The notes: generated by a model from the letters alone, not told the origin. A stretch of 64,000 bases of DNA from an uncultured Bacteroidales bacterium (GCA_947303395.1 CAMYYD010000002.1:142142-206141); one strand, 5' to 3'. Counted from the first letter of the stretch, positions 34,624 to 45,262 are shown. Made by a program: numbers and translations.

Positions 34624-35653
34624 CGTTCAGATAATCAATGAGATATGTTATTGAATCAACAACATCTTCTGGTTTTACAACGACATCATAAACAGGCTTT
34701 CCAATATCTTCAATCAGCACAAAACGAATATCTCCGCCCTCGTTTTTCTTGTCGTGACGCATTATTTCCATCAAATCATCGACAGGAATTTTGGTCAAAT
34801 CGAATCTATTGAAATTTTTAGAATATATATCTTTATAATATAAAGTTATATCATGACTCAAATTACAATATTTCTCCGAAAGATAAAGCGCAGAAACAAT
34901 TCCAAGCGCCACCCCTTCGCCGTGACGAATTTCTTGGTGATTATCAAGAAGATATGTCTCAAGAGCATGACCGACCGTGTGACCGAAGTTTAATATCTTA
35001 CGTCTACCATGCTCGGTCGTATCTTGACAGGTAATCTCGTCTTTGACTTCGATGGCTTTTTTTATTAAGACAGGATTAACAGGATTAACGGGACTGTTTT
35101 GAAGTCTCGCTTCCAGAAAAACCTTGTCGACAATAAATCCGTATTTTATTATTTCCGCCAAACCTGAAAGAAGTTCGCGTTTATGTAAAGTCTCGAGGAA
35201 CTCAAACAAAATCACAACCGCCAAAGGCTGAGAAAACACTCCAATCTGGTTCTTTAACCCTTGAAAATCAATACCAGTCTTCCCTCCTACTGCAGCGTCG
35301 ATCAGGCCCAGCAAAGTAGTTGGAACATTGATAAAATCGATTCCACGCTGATAACAAGATGCCGCGAAACCTCCAATGTCTGTCACCATGCCACCACCGA
35401 TGTTTATCAGTAAAGATTTCCTATCGGCATGGTTTTCAACTAGTCGCGACCAAATATATTGGACAGTTTCTATGTTTTTGTTTTGCTCTCCTGAAGGAAT
35501 AACAATTTTTATAGTATTTGATTTTAATAAATCAATACTATTTATAATTTGCAGACAAAATTTTTCTGTATTCTCATCCAAAAGAACAAAAACTTTTGTA
35601 TGAGATGTGATTATTTCATTTAATTTGGCGATATCGTTTTTATAAAGAATCAT
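34601..35653 (-). CDS. aroB: 3-dehydroquinate synthase
   Basis: The protein has 350 residues. It closes DAHP to 3-dehydroquinate using NAD and a metal. Motifs: INIGGGMVTDIGGFAASCY, PTTLLGLIDAAVGGKTGID, ILNFGHTVGHALE and HGEGVALG (metal and NAD ligands). It abuts tsaE with no gap and overlaps aroA by 23 bp. Residues 186-194 (PVNPVNPV) come from a 9-bp-period repeat in the loop before IKKAIEVKDEI. Confidence 0.95.
   Translation of the reverse strand: MILYKNDIAKLNEIITSHTKVFVLLDENTEKFCLQIINSIDLLKSNTIKIVIPSGEQNKNIETVQYIWSRLVENHADRKSLLINIGGGMVTDIGGFAASCYQRGIDFINVPTTLLGLIDAAVGGKTGIDFQGLKNQIGVFSQPLAVVILFEFLETLHKRELLSGLAEIIKYGFIVDKVFLEARLQNSPVNPVNPVLIKKAIEVKDEITCQDTTEHGRRKILNFGHTVGHALETYLLDNHQEIRHGEGVALGIVSALYLSEKYCNLSHDITLYYKDIYSKNFNRFDLTKIPVDDLMEIMRHDKKNEGGDIRFVLIEDIGKPVYDVVVKPEDVVDSITYLIDYLNDADYWGK
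35071..35096. repeat. 9-bp-period repeat inside aroB
   Basis: caggattaa, caggattaa, cgggactgt. Same unit as the intergenic copy at 24792-24816; it encodes PVNPVNPV on the minus strand. Confidence 0.75.
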
Positions 35654-36085
35654 TTAAACAACCGTGCATTTGATTTTTCTTGCGTTATCGCTATCTCCCA
35701 ATGCAATTTCAACTTTTATGAAGTGATCTGGCATCAGTGGGTCGATGAGCTCAGGCCATTCCAATAGGCATAATCTTCCGCTGTAGAAATAATCCTCGTA
35801 ACCGATGTCGTAGACCTCCTCCAACTTCTTGATTCTGTAGAAATCGAAGTGGAAAATCGAGCCTTCGATTGGCGTAGGATATTCATTTACAAGGGCGAAG
35901 GTCGGACTATTAACCTCGTCGGTCACACCAAGATGATGGCACAGATTCTTGATTAAAGTCGTTTTACCGGCTCCCATCGGACCATAAAACGCAATAATAT
36001 CTGATTTATCTCGCCAAGACATCAGAAGCTCTGAAACCTGCGAGAGTTCATCAACACTGTTGATTATGAACGATTTTTCTATCAT
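35654..36085 (-). CDS. tsaE: tRNA threonylcarbamoyladenosine biosynthesis ATPase TsaE
   Basis: The protein has 143 residues. The P-loop is YGPMGAGKTTLIKNLC; later SPTFALVNEY and HFDFYRI are typical of TsaE, which drives the TsaB-TsaD complex in t6A formation on tRNA. It starts with 4 bp of overlap with porX and is followed without gap by aroB. Confidence 0.95.
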   Translation of the reverse strand: MIEKSFIINSVDELSQVSELLMSWRDKSDIIAFYGPMGAGKTTLIKNLCHHLGVTDEVNSPTFALVNEYPTPIEGSIFHFDFYRIKKLEEVYDIGYEDYFYSGRLCLLEWPELIDPLMPDHFIKVEIALGDSDNARKIKCTVV

Positions 36086-37638
36086 TTTGCCTTCAAATAT
36101 GCTACTGGAATCATCATCTCATTCATGGAGATACCGCCATGCTGGAATGTGTTCCTATAATAATTGACGTAATAATTATAATTATTAGGATATGCGAAGA
36201 AATCATTGGAACGCGCGAATACATAAGAGGTCGACACGTTGATGCGAGGCAGGAAAATCTTCTCGGGATCTTTCACCACAAATACCTCTTTTGCATTGTA
36301 ATTCAATGATTTACCATATTTATATCTCAAATTTGTATTAACAGCCTTGTCGCCCAAAATCTTCACAGGATTCTTCACCCAGACGGAGCCATGGTCGGTA
36401 GTCACGATGGCGTCACAGCCTTTATTTGCTATGAATTTCATCATGTCGAAAAGCGACGAATGTTCAAACCACGACAGCATGAGCGAACGATATGCCACCT
36501 CATCATCGGCAAGCTCTCGGATGATTTCCATCTCAGTGCGAGCGTGCGAAAGCATGTCCACGAAGTTATACACGATGACATTTAACTTGTTCTGCATCAA
36601 GTTGTTCATCTGCTCGTAGAGCTTCTTTCCGGCAGCTAGATTCAGCACCTTATTATACGAATACTTGATGTTTTTACCATAGCGACGCAGCTGTTCGCCC
36701 AAAAGTTCACCCTCAAACTGGTTTTTTGTGCCTTCATCCTCCTCATCAGTCCAGTATTTCGGGTAATGACGACGGATTTCAAGCGGCATCAAGCCAGCAA
36801 AGATGGAATTGCGCGCATATTGAGTCGTCGTTGGCAAAATACTATAATAAATATCATCGTCGGCGACACGGAAATAGTTCTCAACGAGAGGTTGAATCGC
36901 CTTCCACTGGTCGTAGCGAAGGTTGTCTATCAATATGAAAAACAATGGCTTATCGCTATTTTCAAGTCTCGTAAAAACCTTGTCTTTCATCACGGTGTGC
37001 GACATCGTAGGTTTGTTGACTCCCTTACCCGACACCCAGTCGCAGTAGTTTTTCTCCACGTAACGCGAAAATTGCGTATTCGCCTCGTTTTTCTGCATGA
37101 AAAGCACCTCTTTGATGCCCTCGTCGGTCGATTTTTGCAACTCAATCTCCCAACGTGTGAGGTTTTTGTAGACGCCAATCCACTCGTTGTAGTCGAGGTT
37201 ATTGTTCAGATCCATTCCGATTTTTCGGAACTCCTGCTGATATTTTGAAGTCGACTTCTCATCGACGAGTTTTTTATTCTCAAGATTACGCTTCAGCGAA
37301 AGCAAAATCTGATTCGGGTTGACCGGTTTTATCAGATAATCAGCGATATTGCTGCCGATTGCGTCCTCCATGATGCGTTCCTCTTCGCTCTTCGTAATCA
37401 TCACGACAGGAAGATTCGGGAAATCGGCTTTTATCTTTTCGAGAGCTTCAACGCCTGAAATTCCTGGCATTTGCTCATCAAGAAAAACTATATCGAAATG
37501 CCCGTTGTGAACCATTTCCACAGCATCGCTGCCGTTGTTTGCGGTTTCCACCTCGTAACCCTTCTGTTCCAAAAACATAATATGCGGTCTGAGAAGTTCA
37601 ATCTCATCGTCAGCCCAAAGAATTCTTGTGTTTGCCAT
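36082..37638 (-). CDS. porX: T9SS regulator PorX (response regulator with PglZ domain)
   Basis: The protein has 518 residues. The first 120 are a receiver domain (ILWADDEIELLRPHI, phospho-acceptor Asp in FLDEQMPG near 54, VVMITKS, LIKPV). After a helical linker, from about 210, comes a PglZ/alkaline-phosphatase-like domain (FFILIDNLRYDQWKAIQPLV, YSILPTTTQYARNSIFAGL, DAIVTTDHGSV). This is the PorX layout; PorX works with PorY and a sigma factor to control T9SS genes. The window encodes four T9SS cargo proteins, in keeping with this. It overlaps tsaE by 4 bp. Confidence 0.93.
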   Translation of the reverse strand: MANTRILWADDEIELLRPHIMFLEQKGYEVETANNGSDAVEMVHNGHFDIVFLDEQMPGISGVEALEKIKADFPNLPVVMITKSEEERIMEDAIGSNIADYLIKPVNPNQILLSLKRNLENKKLVDEKSTSKYQQEFRKIGMDLNNNLDYNEWIGVYKNLTRWEIELQKSTDEGIKEVLFMQKNEANTQFSRYVEKNYCDWVSGKGVNKPTMSHTVMKDKVFTRLENSDKPLFFILIDNLRYDQWKAIQPLVENYFRVADDDIYYSILPTTTQYARNSIFAGLMPLEIRRHYPKYWTDEEDEGTKNQFEGELLGEQLRRYGKNIKYSYNKVLNLAAGKKLYEQMNNLMQNKLNVIVYNFVDMLSHARTEMEIIRELADDEVAYRSLMLSWFEHSSLFDMMKFIANKGCDAIVTTDHGSVWVKNPVKILGDKAVNTNLRYKYGKSLNYNAKEVFVVKDPEKIFLPRINVSTSYVFARSNDFFAYPNNYNYYVNYYRNTFQHGGISMNEMMIPVAYLKAK

Positions 37639-37689
37639 AATAATCGTTTTTTAATAGAACGTGAAAGGTCGAAGTTTGTTTTACAAATC

Positions 37690-38286
37690 CTAAAATAATT
37701 TCAGCTGAATCGACATATTGAACGTTTTCCGGTGATACGGCGACATTCCATGCTCAGCCACAGCGTTTTTATGCTCAATTGTCGGATAGCCTTTATTCTG
37801 TTTCCAATTATATACAGGATATTGAATATCAAGCTCTTGCATGATATGATCACGAGTCGTTTTCGCTAAAATTGAGGCAGCGGCGATAGCTTGATATTTC
37901 GCGTCACCACCTACTATGCACTGATGTTTTATATCGTGATATTTGTTGAAACGATTGCCATCGATAAGAAGCAGTTCAGGACGGATTTTCAGCTGGTCGA
38001 TGGCACGATGCATCGCCAAAAACGAGGCGTTGAGGATGTTTATCTCGTCTATTTCCTCTGCTGAAACTATGCCTACACCATACGCTGCAGCATTTTCCAA
38101 CACTTTGATTCTCATCTCCTCACGCTGTTTCTCTGACAGTTTTTTCGAATCATCGAACTCAGGAAAATCCATACCTCGAGGCAAAATCACAGCGGCTGCA
38201 ACAACTGGACCGGCAATGCAACCTCTACCAGCCTCATCACAGCCAGCTTCGATAAGATTTTCGGTAAAAAACGGCTTCAGATTCAT
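37690..38286 (-). CDS. rnhB: ribonuclease HII
   Basis: The protein has 198 residues. It removes ribonucleotides from RNA-DNA hybrids. The acidic site is [20 protein letters not shown] (Asp-Glu), with LLIDGNRF and [12 protein letters not shown] later. It overlaps the membrane protein gene by 4 bp and is 51 bp before porX. Confidence 0.96.
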   Translation of the reverse strand: MNLKPFFTENLIEAGCDEAGRGCIAGPVVAAAVILPRGMDFPEFDDSKKLSEKQREEMRIKVLENAAAYGVGIVSAEEIDEINILNASFLAMHRAIDQLKIRPELLLIDGNRFNKYHDIKHQCIVGGDAKYQAIAAASILAKTTRDHIMQELDIQYPVYNWKQNKGYPTIEHKNAVAEHGMSPYHRKTFNMSIQLKLF

Positions 38287-39275
38287 AGATTTATCCCAAA
38301 TAACGGCAAATATTGGTTCGCGATGACAGCCAACATTATCACAACTAAAACAATATCAATGAGTTTGGTCTTTTTAACATAGCATAAAGCCATAGACATA
38401 AGTATCGCCACCATCATGAAAAAGTAACCGTTGCTCATCACTGGATTCTGCATAAAAAGCATCAAAAAACTTAAGATAAACAGCACTAGCATAACCCTTT
38501 TCCTATGTCTTGTACTGACGAGATTATTAACATTACTCGACCAAATCTTAAGGATTGCGAGTGCCGAAAGCAAAATCATAACCAACAACACCGCTTTCTC
38601 CATCGTTGTGATATCCAGTTTCGTCAAACTAATGCTGGTAAAGGCATCGGTATAATCATTGATGAATTCAAACGAATTACCTGAGATATAGATTATGGCT
38701 GTCATAAGAAAATATGGGGTTACAAGTCCTAAAATTGGAATTATATACAGCCTCATATCTCTTACGCCATGCACTATCAAAGCAAATAAAACCCACAGTA
38801 TCATCAAGATAGCGGGAATATAAAACATCGAACCGACAGCGATAAAAATACCTGTATTCATCAAGTATCGCTCAGGTTTTTCAACGTTATAGATAAGAAA
38901 AACGGTCTGCTGAGCCATCACCATTAACGGCAAAGCTATCAGAAACGGATAATATTCGTTGGTTATAGGCACGCAGCACATGCACAGCACCATCATAAAT
39001 GAGAAAATACTGCTGTATCGAGTGACCAAGTTGTCGACGGTCATCATCGAATTAAAGACGAACACACACGAACCGAACAACAACATAACAAAGACGGTCA
39101 TCGCTATGTTGGAGTTACCCATCAGACTCAACAGAAAATCATACATCGGAGTCGTCGGATACTCATAAGTTTGGTCGTTCGACTGGGTTAGGAACGCAGG
39201 AGTCCACAGAACTGCTATCAGCAGCACTATCACGATAGCTTGCGCTATATAACTGTGTTTGAAGAACTTAAGCAT
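38283..39275 (-). CDS. polytopic membrane protein, DUF6427-like
   Basis: The protein has 330 residues with about nine to ten membrane segments and few charged residues; it starts [19 protein letters not shown]. The size and the position between purD and rnhB resemble the Bacteroidota DUF6427 family. Function unknown. It overlaps purD by 8 bp and rnhB by 4 bp, so it is translationally coupled to both. Confidence 0.75.
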   Translation of the reverse strand: MLKFFKHSYIAQAIVIVLLIAVLWTPAFLTQSNDQTYEYPTTPMYDFLLSLMGNSNIAMTVFVMLLFGSCVFVFNSMMTVDNLVTRYSSIFSFMMVLCMCCVPITNEYYPFLIALPLMVMAQQTVFLIYNVEKPERYLMNTGIFIAVGSMFYIPAILMILWVLFALIVHGVRDMRLYIIPILGLVTPYFLMTAIIYISGNSFEFINDYTDAFTSISLTKLDITTMEKAVLLVMILLSALAILKIWSSNVNNLVSTRHRKRVMLVLFILSFLMLFMQNPVMSNGYFFMMVAILMSMALCYVKKTKLIDIVLVVIMLAVIANQYLPLFGINL

Positions 39276-40644
39276 GATAATTCATCAAATCAAGACCGAT
39301 ATCGTGGCGATAGTTTTTGCCTTCAAACACAATCTTTTTTGCGTTATTATAAGCTTTCTCCCTCGCCTCTTCGATGTTTTGACCGTGAGCTGTCACAGCG
39401 ATGACACGACCGCCCGATGTCACGATGTCGTTACCGTCAAATTTAGTGCCCGCATGAGCCACGATGCAGCATGGGCAAACATCTTCGAGACCCGTAATCT
39501 TCATTCCTTTCTTGTAAGCTTCAGGATATCCGCCCGAAACAAGCATTACCGTGACCGAAGTCTCCGCACTTGCTTGATAATGAGCCTCATTGAGTTTGCC
39601 TTGAGCGCATTTGTCGAGCAACTCAGCGAAATCAGAGTCGATACGGGTCATTACGCCTTCAGTCTCAGGGTCGCCCATGCGAACGTTGTATTCGATGACG
39701 TAAGGATCGCCGCCACAATTCATCAAGCCCAAGAAAATGAAGCCTTTATAGTCGATTGCCTCTTTTTTAAGACCAGAAATCGTAGGTTTTATGATGCGAT
39801 TTTCAACTTTTTCAATGAAATCTGGAGTGACGAACGGTACAGGAGAAACAGCGCCCATGCCACCAGTGTTGAGACCAGTGTCACCATCACCGATACGCTT
39901 GTAATCCTTGGCTTCCGGAAGAATCACGTAGTTGTTGCCGTCTGTCAAAACGAACATCGAGACCTCGATACCTTTAAGGAACTGCTCGATGACAACTTTT
40001 GCGGAAGCTGAGCCGAATTTACCTGATAGCATTTCTTTTAGCTCAGATTTTGCTTCAGATAAATCATTGAGTATCAGCACGCCTTTGCCAGCAGCTAGAC
40101 CATCGGCTTTGAGCACGTATGGAGCCTCAAGAGTTTCAAGATATTGCAAGCCATCGTTGAGGTTTTCGGCAGTTACAGTAAAGCATTTCGCTGTCGGGAT
40201 GCCATATTTTTCCATAAACTGCTTGGCAAACGCCTTTGAACCTTCAAGTTGCGCACCTTTTTTGTCAGGTCCGATGATTTTTATATCTTTTAAATCACTG
40301 TCATTCTTGAAGAAATCGACGATACCATCGACGAGAGGCTGCTCAGGGCCAACCACGACAAGGTTAATTCGATATTTTAAGACAACATCTTTAACCTCTT
40401 GAAAATCAGAGATATTGATAGCTATATTAGTGCCAACCGATGCAGTTCCGGCGTTACCTGGTGCAATGTAAACCTTTGACACTCTGTCACTTTGAGCGAT
40501 TTTCCAAGCAAGAGCATGCTCGCGACCACCAGAGCCAAGAACCAAAACATTACGTTCGACAGCTGTAATATATTGAGCCTGAATGTCTTTATAATTCACA
40601 GTGTCTTTTTTGTTTTCACCAGGATACATGATTATTTCTTCCAT
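39268..40644 (-). CDS. purD: phosphoribosylamine-glycine ligase
   Basis: The protein has up to 458 residues. It joins glycine to phosphoribosylamine with ATP in purine synthesis. Motifs: NVLVLGSGGREHALAWKIA, VVVGPEQPLVDGI, YVLKADGLAAGKGVLI, FVTPDFIEKVE and YNVRMGDPETEGVM. The family normally starts at NVLVLGSGGREHA; here about 30 residues come first (MEEIIMYPGENKKDTVNYKD...), with ATG at 40644 or 40629 and no start codon nearer the domain. The extension is either real or reflects an unusual start. Confidence 0.93.
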   Translation of the reverse strand: MEEIIMYPGENKKDTVNYKDIQAQYITAVERNVLVLGSGGREHALAWKIAQSDRVSKVYIAPGNAGTASVGTNIAINISDFQEVKDVVLKYRINLVVVGPEQPLVDGIVDFFKNDSDLKDIKIIGPDKKGAQLEGSKAFAKQFMEKYGIPTAKCFTVTAENLNDGLQYLETLEAPYVLKADGLAAGKGVLILNDLSEAKSELKEMLSGKFGSASAKVVIEQFLKGIEVSMFVLTDGNNYVILPEAKDYKRIGDGDTGLNTGGMGAVSPVPFVTPDFIEKVENRIIKPTISGLKKEAIDYKGFIFLGLMNCGGDPYVIEYNVRMGDPETEGVMTRIDSDFAELLDKCAQGKLNEAHYQASAETSVTVMLVSGGYPEAYKKGMKITGLEDVCPCCIVAHAGTKFDGNDIVTSGGRVIAVTAHGQNIEEAREKAYNNAKKIVFEGKNYRHDIGLDLMNYHA

Positions 40645-40656
40645 ATTTTTTAGTTT

Positions 40657-41772
40657 TTAATTGTTAACAATAACATTCCACCAGCCTTCAGCAGCTTTGT
40701 CCCACGAGAAATCGTTTCGGCGGATGCGTCCTTTCTCTATCAATGAGTTACGGACGTTTTCATCCATCACCAGCTCCAATGCGCTTGAGATTGACTCGAT
40801 GTCGAACGGGTCGACAAGAAGTGCGGCATCGCCAGCTACTTCTGGCATTGACGTGACATTTGAAGTAATAACAGGCACGTCGCATTTGTACGCCTCCACT
40901 ATCGGGATGCCGAAGCCTTCGAAATAAGAAACATACACCGAGGCCAATGCCGCTGCGGTAACACGATGCAACTCGCTCATCTGAAGATGTCCGACAAACA
41001 CCACGTCATCCTTATGTATCATTGCCTCGTAAGCCTTCTGAATCGGCTCGGTCCACCAACGCTTCTCCCCCACTATCAACAACTTAACGTCGGAACCTGT
41101 GCGTTCCTTGAACAAATCATATGCCGGGAATAACCTCGCCAGATTCTTTCGTGGATGCAACGAGCCAACGAACATAAAATATTGATAACCAGCAGCATAC
41201 TGATTTCTGATTATAACTTTCTCATCTTCAGACAAAGGTTTAAAACCCTCATTGGCTCCGTTGTAAACTACGTTTATCTTCTCAGGTTCAACGCAATATT
41301 TCTCAATGATATCCTGCTTTGAAAACTCCGAAACCGTTATGATTTTCTTTGCTTTACGTGCAAATTTCGGGAAGAATTTCTTATAATGCCAAAGTGCCAA
41401 TCTCGGGAAATCATGCGGGAAATGCTCAAAGTTAATGTCATGAAACACAGCTATTTGCGGTATCTTTGAGCCCAAGCTAAGATACGCGTCTGTTGACAAA
41501 TAGACATCCGGCTTTATCTTACGGAGAGCGCGACGGACTGCTATTTCAAAGTAAATGATATATAAAAACGGGTGTCTCGCCTGTGGGAAAAGCACGACAG
41601 GTTTAACGTTTTCAGCGAAAATGAACTTCGGATCCGGCTTGCGGTCGAAGAGGAAATAAAACTCGTCGTCAGGATGTGCTTTCACGATACGACTCAGCGT
41701 CTCGCAGGCCACCCAACCGATGCCTTCGAGCTTGTCTTTCAACAGCAAACGAGTATTTACGGCTATTTTCAC
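40657..41772 (-). CDS. GT4-family glycosyltransferase
   Basis: The protein has 371 residues with a GT-B fold. Marks: VFHDINFEHFPHDFP, IITVSEFSKQDIIEKY, FVGSLHPRKNLARLFPAYDL and SYFEGFGIPIVEAYKCDVPV (E-x7-E). It probably adds a sugar to a surface polysaccharide or lipid; donor and acceptor are unknown. It is the first gene of the operon that continues through purD to aroA (12-bp gap to purD). Confidence 0.88.
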   Translation of the reverse strand: MKIAVNTRLLLKDKLEGIGWVACETLSRIVKAHPDDEFYFLFDRKPDPKFIFAENVKPVVLFPQARHPFLYIIYFEIAVRRALRKIKPDVYLSTDAYLSLGSKIPQIAVFHDINFEHFPHDFPRLALWHYKKFFPKFARKAKKIITVSEFSKQDIIEKYCVEPEKINVVYNGANEGFKPLSEDEKVIIRNQYAAGYQYFMFVGSLHPRKNLARLFPAYDLFKERTGSDVKLLIVGEKRWWTEPIQKAYEAMIHKDDVVFVGHLQMSELHRVTAAALASVYVSYFEGFGIPIVEAYKCDVPVITSNVTSMPEVAGDAALLVDPFDIESISSALELVMDENVRNSLIEKGRIRRNDFSWDKAAEGWWNVIVNN

Positions 41773-41786
41773 TTCGTTAATTTTTG

Positions 41787-41794
41787 CAAAGATA
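41787..41794 (-). promoter_or_regulatory. -7 element of the GT4-purD-porX-aro operon
   Basis: The minus-strand TATCTTTG lies 14 bp before the ATG at 41772. No other clear promoter is seen until aroA, so eight genes may share this start. Confidence 0.6.
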
Positions 41795-41823
41795 CAAAAA
41801 ATCTAATATATTTTAAATTCTCA

Positions 41824-41850
41824 CGCAGAAATCGCAGATAACGCAGAAAA
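41824..41850. repeat. 9-bp-period repeat, three units
   Basis: cgcagaaat, cgcagataa, cgcagaaaa. Intergenic after frdB; a near copy is at 45316-45342, so the two flank the frd operon. Confidence 0.7.
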
Positions 41851-41855
41851 ATTGA

Positions 41856-42608
41856 TTATTTCAGAGGTTCAGCAATTTTTGCCGCCAAAAACTGACGATT
41901 CATTCTTGCGATGTTGGTGACAGATATTCCTTTAGGGCATTCAGCCTGGCAAGCGTAAGTGTTCGAGCAACTTCCGAAGCCGAGTTCATCCATGCGTGCC
42001 ACCATCTTTTGGACACGGTCGGCTGCTTCAACCTGACCTTGTGGCAGAAGTGCGAACTGCGACACTTTTGCGCCCACGAACAGCATCGCGCTGCCGTTTT
42101 TGCATGCTGCCACGCAAGCGCCGCAACCGATGCAAGAAGCAGCATCCATTGCCAAATCAGCGTTATGCTTGTTAATCGGAATGGCATTGGCATCAGGGAC
42201 GCCACCAGTGTGTACTGAGATGTAACCGCCAGCCTGAATGAGTTTGTCGAGAGCCGAACGGTCGACCATCAAATCCTTGATAATCGGGAATGCCTCCGAG
42301 CGCCAAGGCTCCACAGTGATAGTTTCACCATCCGTGAACTTACGCATGTGCAGCTGACAAGTCGTGGTATTTTTGAAACGTCCGTGAGGATGACCGTTGA
42401 TATATAATCCGCAGGCGCCGCAGATGCCCTCGCGACAGTCGTGATCAAAAGCGACAGGATCTTCGCCTTTCAAGACAAGCTGCTCGTTGAGGATGTCGAG
42501 CATCTCGAGGAATGACGCTTCTGCAGGGACATTATTTAATTGATATTCAACTAATTGTCCTTTAGAAGAAGCATTGTGCTGACGCCAGATTTTTAACGTG
42601 ATGTTCAT
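41856..42608 (-). CDS. frdB: succinate dehydrogenase/fumarate reductase iron-sulfur subunit
   Basis: The protein has 250 residues. The [2Fe-2S] site is [15 protein letters not shown], and the [4Fe-4S]/[3Fe-4S] sites are [15 protein letters not shown] and [15 protein letters not shown]. It passes electrons between the flavoprotein and quinol in the membrane. Its start shares one base with the frdA stop (TAATG). Confidence 0.96.
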   Translation of the reverse strand: MNITLKIWRQHNASSKGQLVEYQLNNVPAEASFLEMLDILNEQLVLKGEDPVAFDHDCREGICGACGLYINGHPHGRFKNTTTCQLHMRKFTDGETITVEPWRSEAFPIIKDLMVDRSALDKLIQAGGYISVHTGGVPDANAIPINKHNADLAMDAASCIGCGACVAACKNGSAMLFVGAKVSQFALLPQGQVEAADRVQKMVARMDELGFGSCSNTYACQAECPKGISVTNIARMNRQFLAAKIAEPLK

Positions 42609-44542
42609 TATTTGTAGTTTCTTTGTTTCAGTTCGACATTTTCAAATTTGAGCTCTTCTTTGTGAAGAACAGGCTCATTATCAACACCTTGGAACTCATA
42701 GGCGGCGACGAAAGCATAGTGCTCGTCGTCACGAAGAGCTTCGCCATCAGGAGTTTGATACTCGGCACGGAAATGACCGCCGCATGATTCGTTACGCATC
42801 AAAGCATCGCGTGCGATAAGTTCGCCCATCTCGAGAAAATCGGCGACTCTCAGGGCTTTTTCAAGCTCGGTGTTCATGCCTTCGATGTTCGGCACCTTGA
42901 CTTTTTGCCAAAATTCCGCTCTCAAGGCTTTGATTTCCTCGATGGCTTCCTTGAGGCTCTGTTCAGTGCGCGACATGCCGACTTTTTCCCACATAATTCG
43001 TCCCAAACGTTTGTGGAAATTGTCAGTTGTTGTATCGCCATTTATGGACAAAACCTTTGTAATCTTCTGACGCACAGCGTTTTCCGCTTCCTCAAATTGT
43101 GGAAGATTTGTCGATAACGGTTTTTCGTTAATCTGGTCGGCGAGATAGTTTTGCATGGTGTATGGAAGCACGAAATAGCCGTCGGAAAGTCCCTGCATCA
43201 ATGCAGAAGCGCCGAGACGGTTGGCTCCGTGGTCGGAGAAATTAGCCTCACCAGCTGCGAACAGACCTTTAACGGTAGTCTGGAGTTCGTAATCGACCCA
43301 GAGACCGCCCATGGTGTAGTGAACCGCAGGATAAATCATCATCGGTGTGACGTAAGGATTCTCGTCGACGATGCGTTCATACATCTCGAAAAGATTGCCG
43401 TATTTCTCTTCAACTGCTTGACGTCCAAGACGTTGAATAGCTTCTTTGAAATCGAGATACACTGCACGACCGGTGTTGTTAACGCCAAATCCAGCATCGC
43501 AACGTTCTTTAGCTGCACGTGATGCCACGTCACGAGGCACGAGGTTTCCGAACGAAGGATAGCGACGTTCGAGGTAGTAGTCACGCTCCTCTTCTGGGAT
43601 GTCGGTGGCTTTGATCTTGCCTTCACGGAGAAGACGAGCTTTCTCAGCGTCTTTCGGAACCCAGATACGACCGTCGTTACGCAGCGACTCGCTCATCAGC
43701 GTCAGTTTAGACTGGTAGTCGCCGTGAACCGGGATACATGTCGGGTGAATCTGTGTAAAGCAAGGATTTGCCATGCATGCGCCTTTTTTGTAGCACTGCC
43801 AGATGGCGGATCCGTTCGACGACATTGCGTTTGTCGAGAGGAAAAACACACGTCCGTAGCCACCAGAAGCTATAACAACGGCATGAGCGGAGTAACGCTC
43901 CAGCTCGCCTGTGACAAGGTTTCGCACGATAACGCCACGTGCACGGCCGTCGACAATGACAACATCCATCATCTCACGGCGAGCGTACATTTTCACCGTA
44001 CCCTTCTCTATTTCTTTGCTCAAAGCACCGTATGCGCCAAGCAAAAGCTGCTGTCCTGTCTGACCTTTAGCGTAAAACGTCCTCGACACTTGAGCGCCGC
44101 CAAACGAACGGTTTGCCAAAAGTCCGCTATAGTCGCGGGCAAACGGCACTCCTTGTGCAACACATTGATCTATAATGCTATTGCTGACTTCCGCAAGACG
44201 ATAAACATTAGCTTCACGAGCACGATAGTCGCCACCTTTGATGGTATCGTTGAACAAACGCTGGACGCTGTCGCCGTCGTTAGGATAGTTTTTAGCCGCG
44301 TTGATGCCGCCTTGTGCCGCGATGCTGTGAGCGCGACGCGGACTGTCCTGGATGCAGAACACCTTTACGTTGAAGCCCATCTCGCCAAAAGAAGCAGCGG
44401 CTGAAGCGCCTGCCAAGCCTGTTCCGATGACGATGATGTCGAGTTTACGCTTATTAGCCGGGTTAACTAGTTGTTGCTCGGTTTTATATTTAGTCCATTT
44501 TTCGGACAAAGGACCAGATGGTATCTTCGAATTCAGTTCCAT
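42608..44542 (-). CDS. frdA: succinate dehydrogenase/fumarate reductase flavoprotein subunit
   Basis: The protein has 644 residues. FAD-binding start [20 protein letters not shown], covalent-FAD His in [19 protein letters not shown], substrate-site [15 protein letters not shown] and the C-terminal [19 protein letters not shown]. In an anaerobe of this type it mainly reduces fumarate to succinate at the end of glycolytic fermentation; direction cannot be read from sequence. There is a 66-bp gap to frdC containing a REP-like repeat. Confidence 0.96.
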   Translation of the reverse strand: MELNSKIPSGPLSEKWTKYKTEQQLVNPANKRKLDIIVIGTGLAGASAAASFGEMGFNVKVFCIQDSPRRAHSIAAQGGINAAKNYPNDGDSVQRLFNDTIKGGDYRAREANVYRLAEVSNSIIDQCVAQGVPFARDYSGLLANRSFGGAQVSRTFYAKGQTGQQLLLGAYGALSKEIEKGTVKMYARREMMDVVIVDGRARGVIVRNLVTGELERYSAHAVVIASGGYGRVFFLSTNAMSSNGSAIWQCYKKGACMANPCFTQIHPTCIPVHGDYQSKLTLMSESLRNDGRIWVPKDAEKARLLREGKIKATDIPEEERDYYLERRYPSFGNLVPRDVASRAAKERCDAGFGVNNTGRAVYLDFKEAIQRLGRQAVEEKYGNLFEMYERIVDENPYVTPMMIYPAVHYTMGGLWVDYELQTTVKGLFAAGEANFSDHGANRLGASALMQGLSDGYFVLPYTMQNYLADQINEKPLSTNLPQFEEAENAVRQKITKVLSINGDTTTDNFHKRLGRIMWEKVGMSRTEQSLKEAIEEIKALRAEFWQKVKVPNIEGMNTELEKALRVADFLEMGELIARDALMRNESCGGHFRAEYQTPDGEALRDDEHYAFVAAYEFQGVDNEPVLHKEELKFENVELKQRNYK

Positions 44543-44581
44543 TTTCTTGAAATTTGAAATTTGGAGTTACATATTAAAAAG

Positions 44582-44607
44582 GATTTCTCGACAAGCTCGA
44601 AATGACA
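44582..44607. repeat. REP-like repeat (family C) between frdC and frdA
   Basis: GATTTCTCGACAAGCTCG followed by AAATGACA. Against the copy at 8408-8433 it has two changes, tCc to tTc and gGa to gAa, that fall on opposite arms and keep the pairing. Confidence 0.65.
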
Positions 44608-44608
44608 A

Positions 44609-45262
44609 CTATACGATTAACCAGTAATATATTACGACTGTGACGAACAATAGCACTATGATGATGGCGAATAATTTGCCAAGAAACTCGATACGATTTT
44701 GCCAAACGTGGTTGTTCCAGCCGATTGACTGCATCACGCTGGCGATTCCGTGCGAGAGATGGAACCATATCGCGACAAGCCAAAGCAAATACATAACGCT
44801 GAAATAATTGTGCGAGAAGATGAATTTTATCTGGTCGATGCCGTCGACTGGTGCACCGCCTTTGATCTCGGCTAGTTGCATCTTCGACCAGAAATCATAG
44901 AGATGGAAACACAGTCCGAACAATATGAAAGCGCCGAGAGCGAGCATGTTTTTCGACGCCCACGACACGCCTTCAGGACGTTCGTTGACAGCATAACGCT
45001 GACGACCGCGTGCCTTGAAATTCTGATAAGAAAGAATGAAGGCATAGATGAGATGCAAGACCACCATAACGGCGAGACCCATTGTGCCGATGATAGCGTA
45101 CCAGTTGGCACCAAGAAATTCGCAGATCCAACGGTAGCCGTCTTCAGAAATGATGGAGACGAGATTCATCGAGCCGTGAAACAGCAAAAATAGCACCAGA
45201 GCGCCGCCGGTGATAGCCATTATTAGCTTTTTCGTGATTGAGGAAAGACCTTTTTTGTACAT
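44609..45262 (-). CDS. frdC: succinate dehydrogenase/fumarate reductase cytochrome b subunit
   Basis: The protein has 217 residues from ATG 45262 (MYKKGLSSITKKLIMAITG). It has five membrane helices of the cytochrome b558 family. Candidate haem ligands are the His of FLLFHGSMNLVS, VVLHLIYAF, LCFHLYDF and IWFHLSHGIAS. It anchors FrdAB and connects to the menaquinone pool. It is first in the frd operon. Confidence 0.93.
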   Translation of the reverse strand: MYKKGLSSITKKLIMAITGGALVLFLLFHGSMNLVSIISEDGYRWICEFLGANWYAIIGTMGLAVMVVLHLIYAFILSYQNFKARGRQRYAVNERPEGVSWASKNMLALGAFILFGLCFHLYDFWSKMQLAEIKGGAPVDGIDQIKFIFSHNYFSVMYLLWLVAIWFHLSHGIASVMQSIGWNNHVWQNRIEFLGKLFAIIIVLLFVTVVIYYWLIV

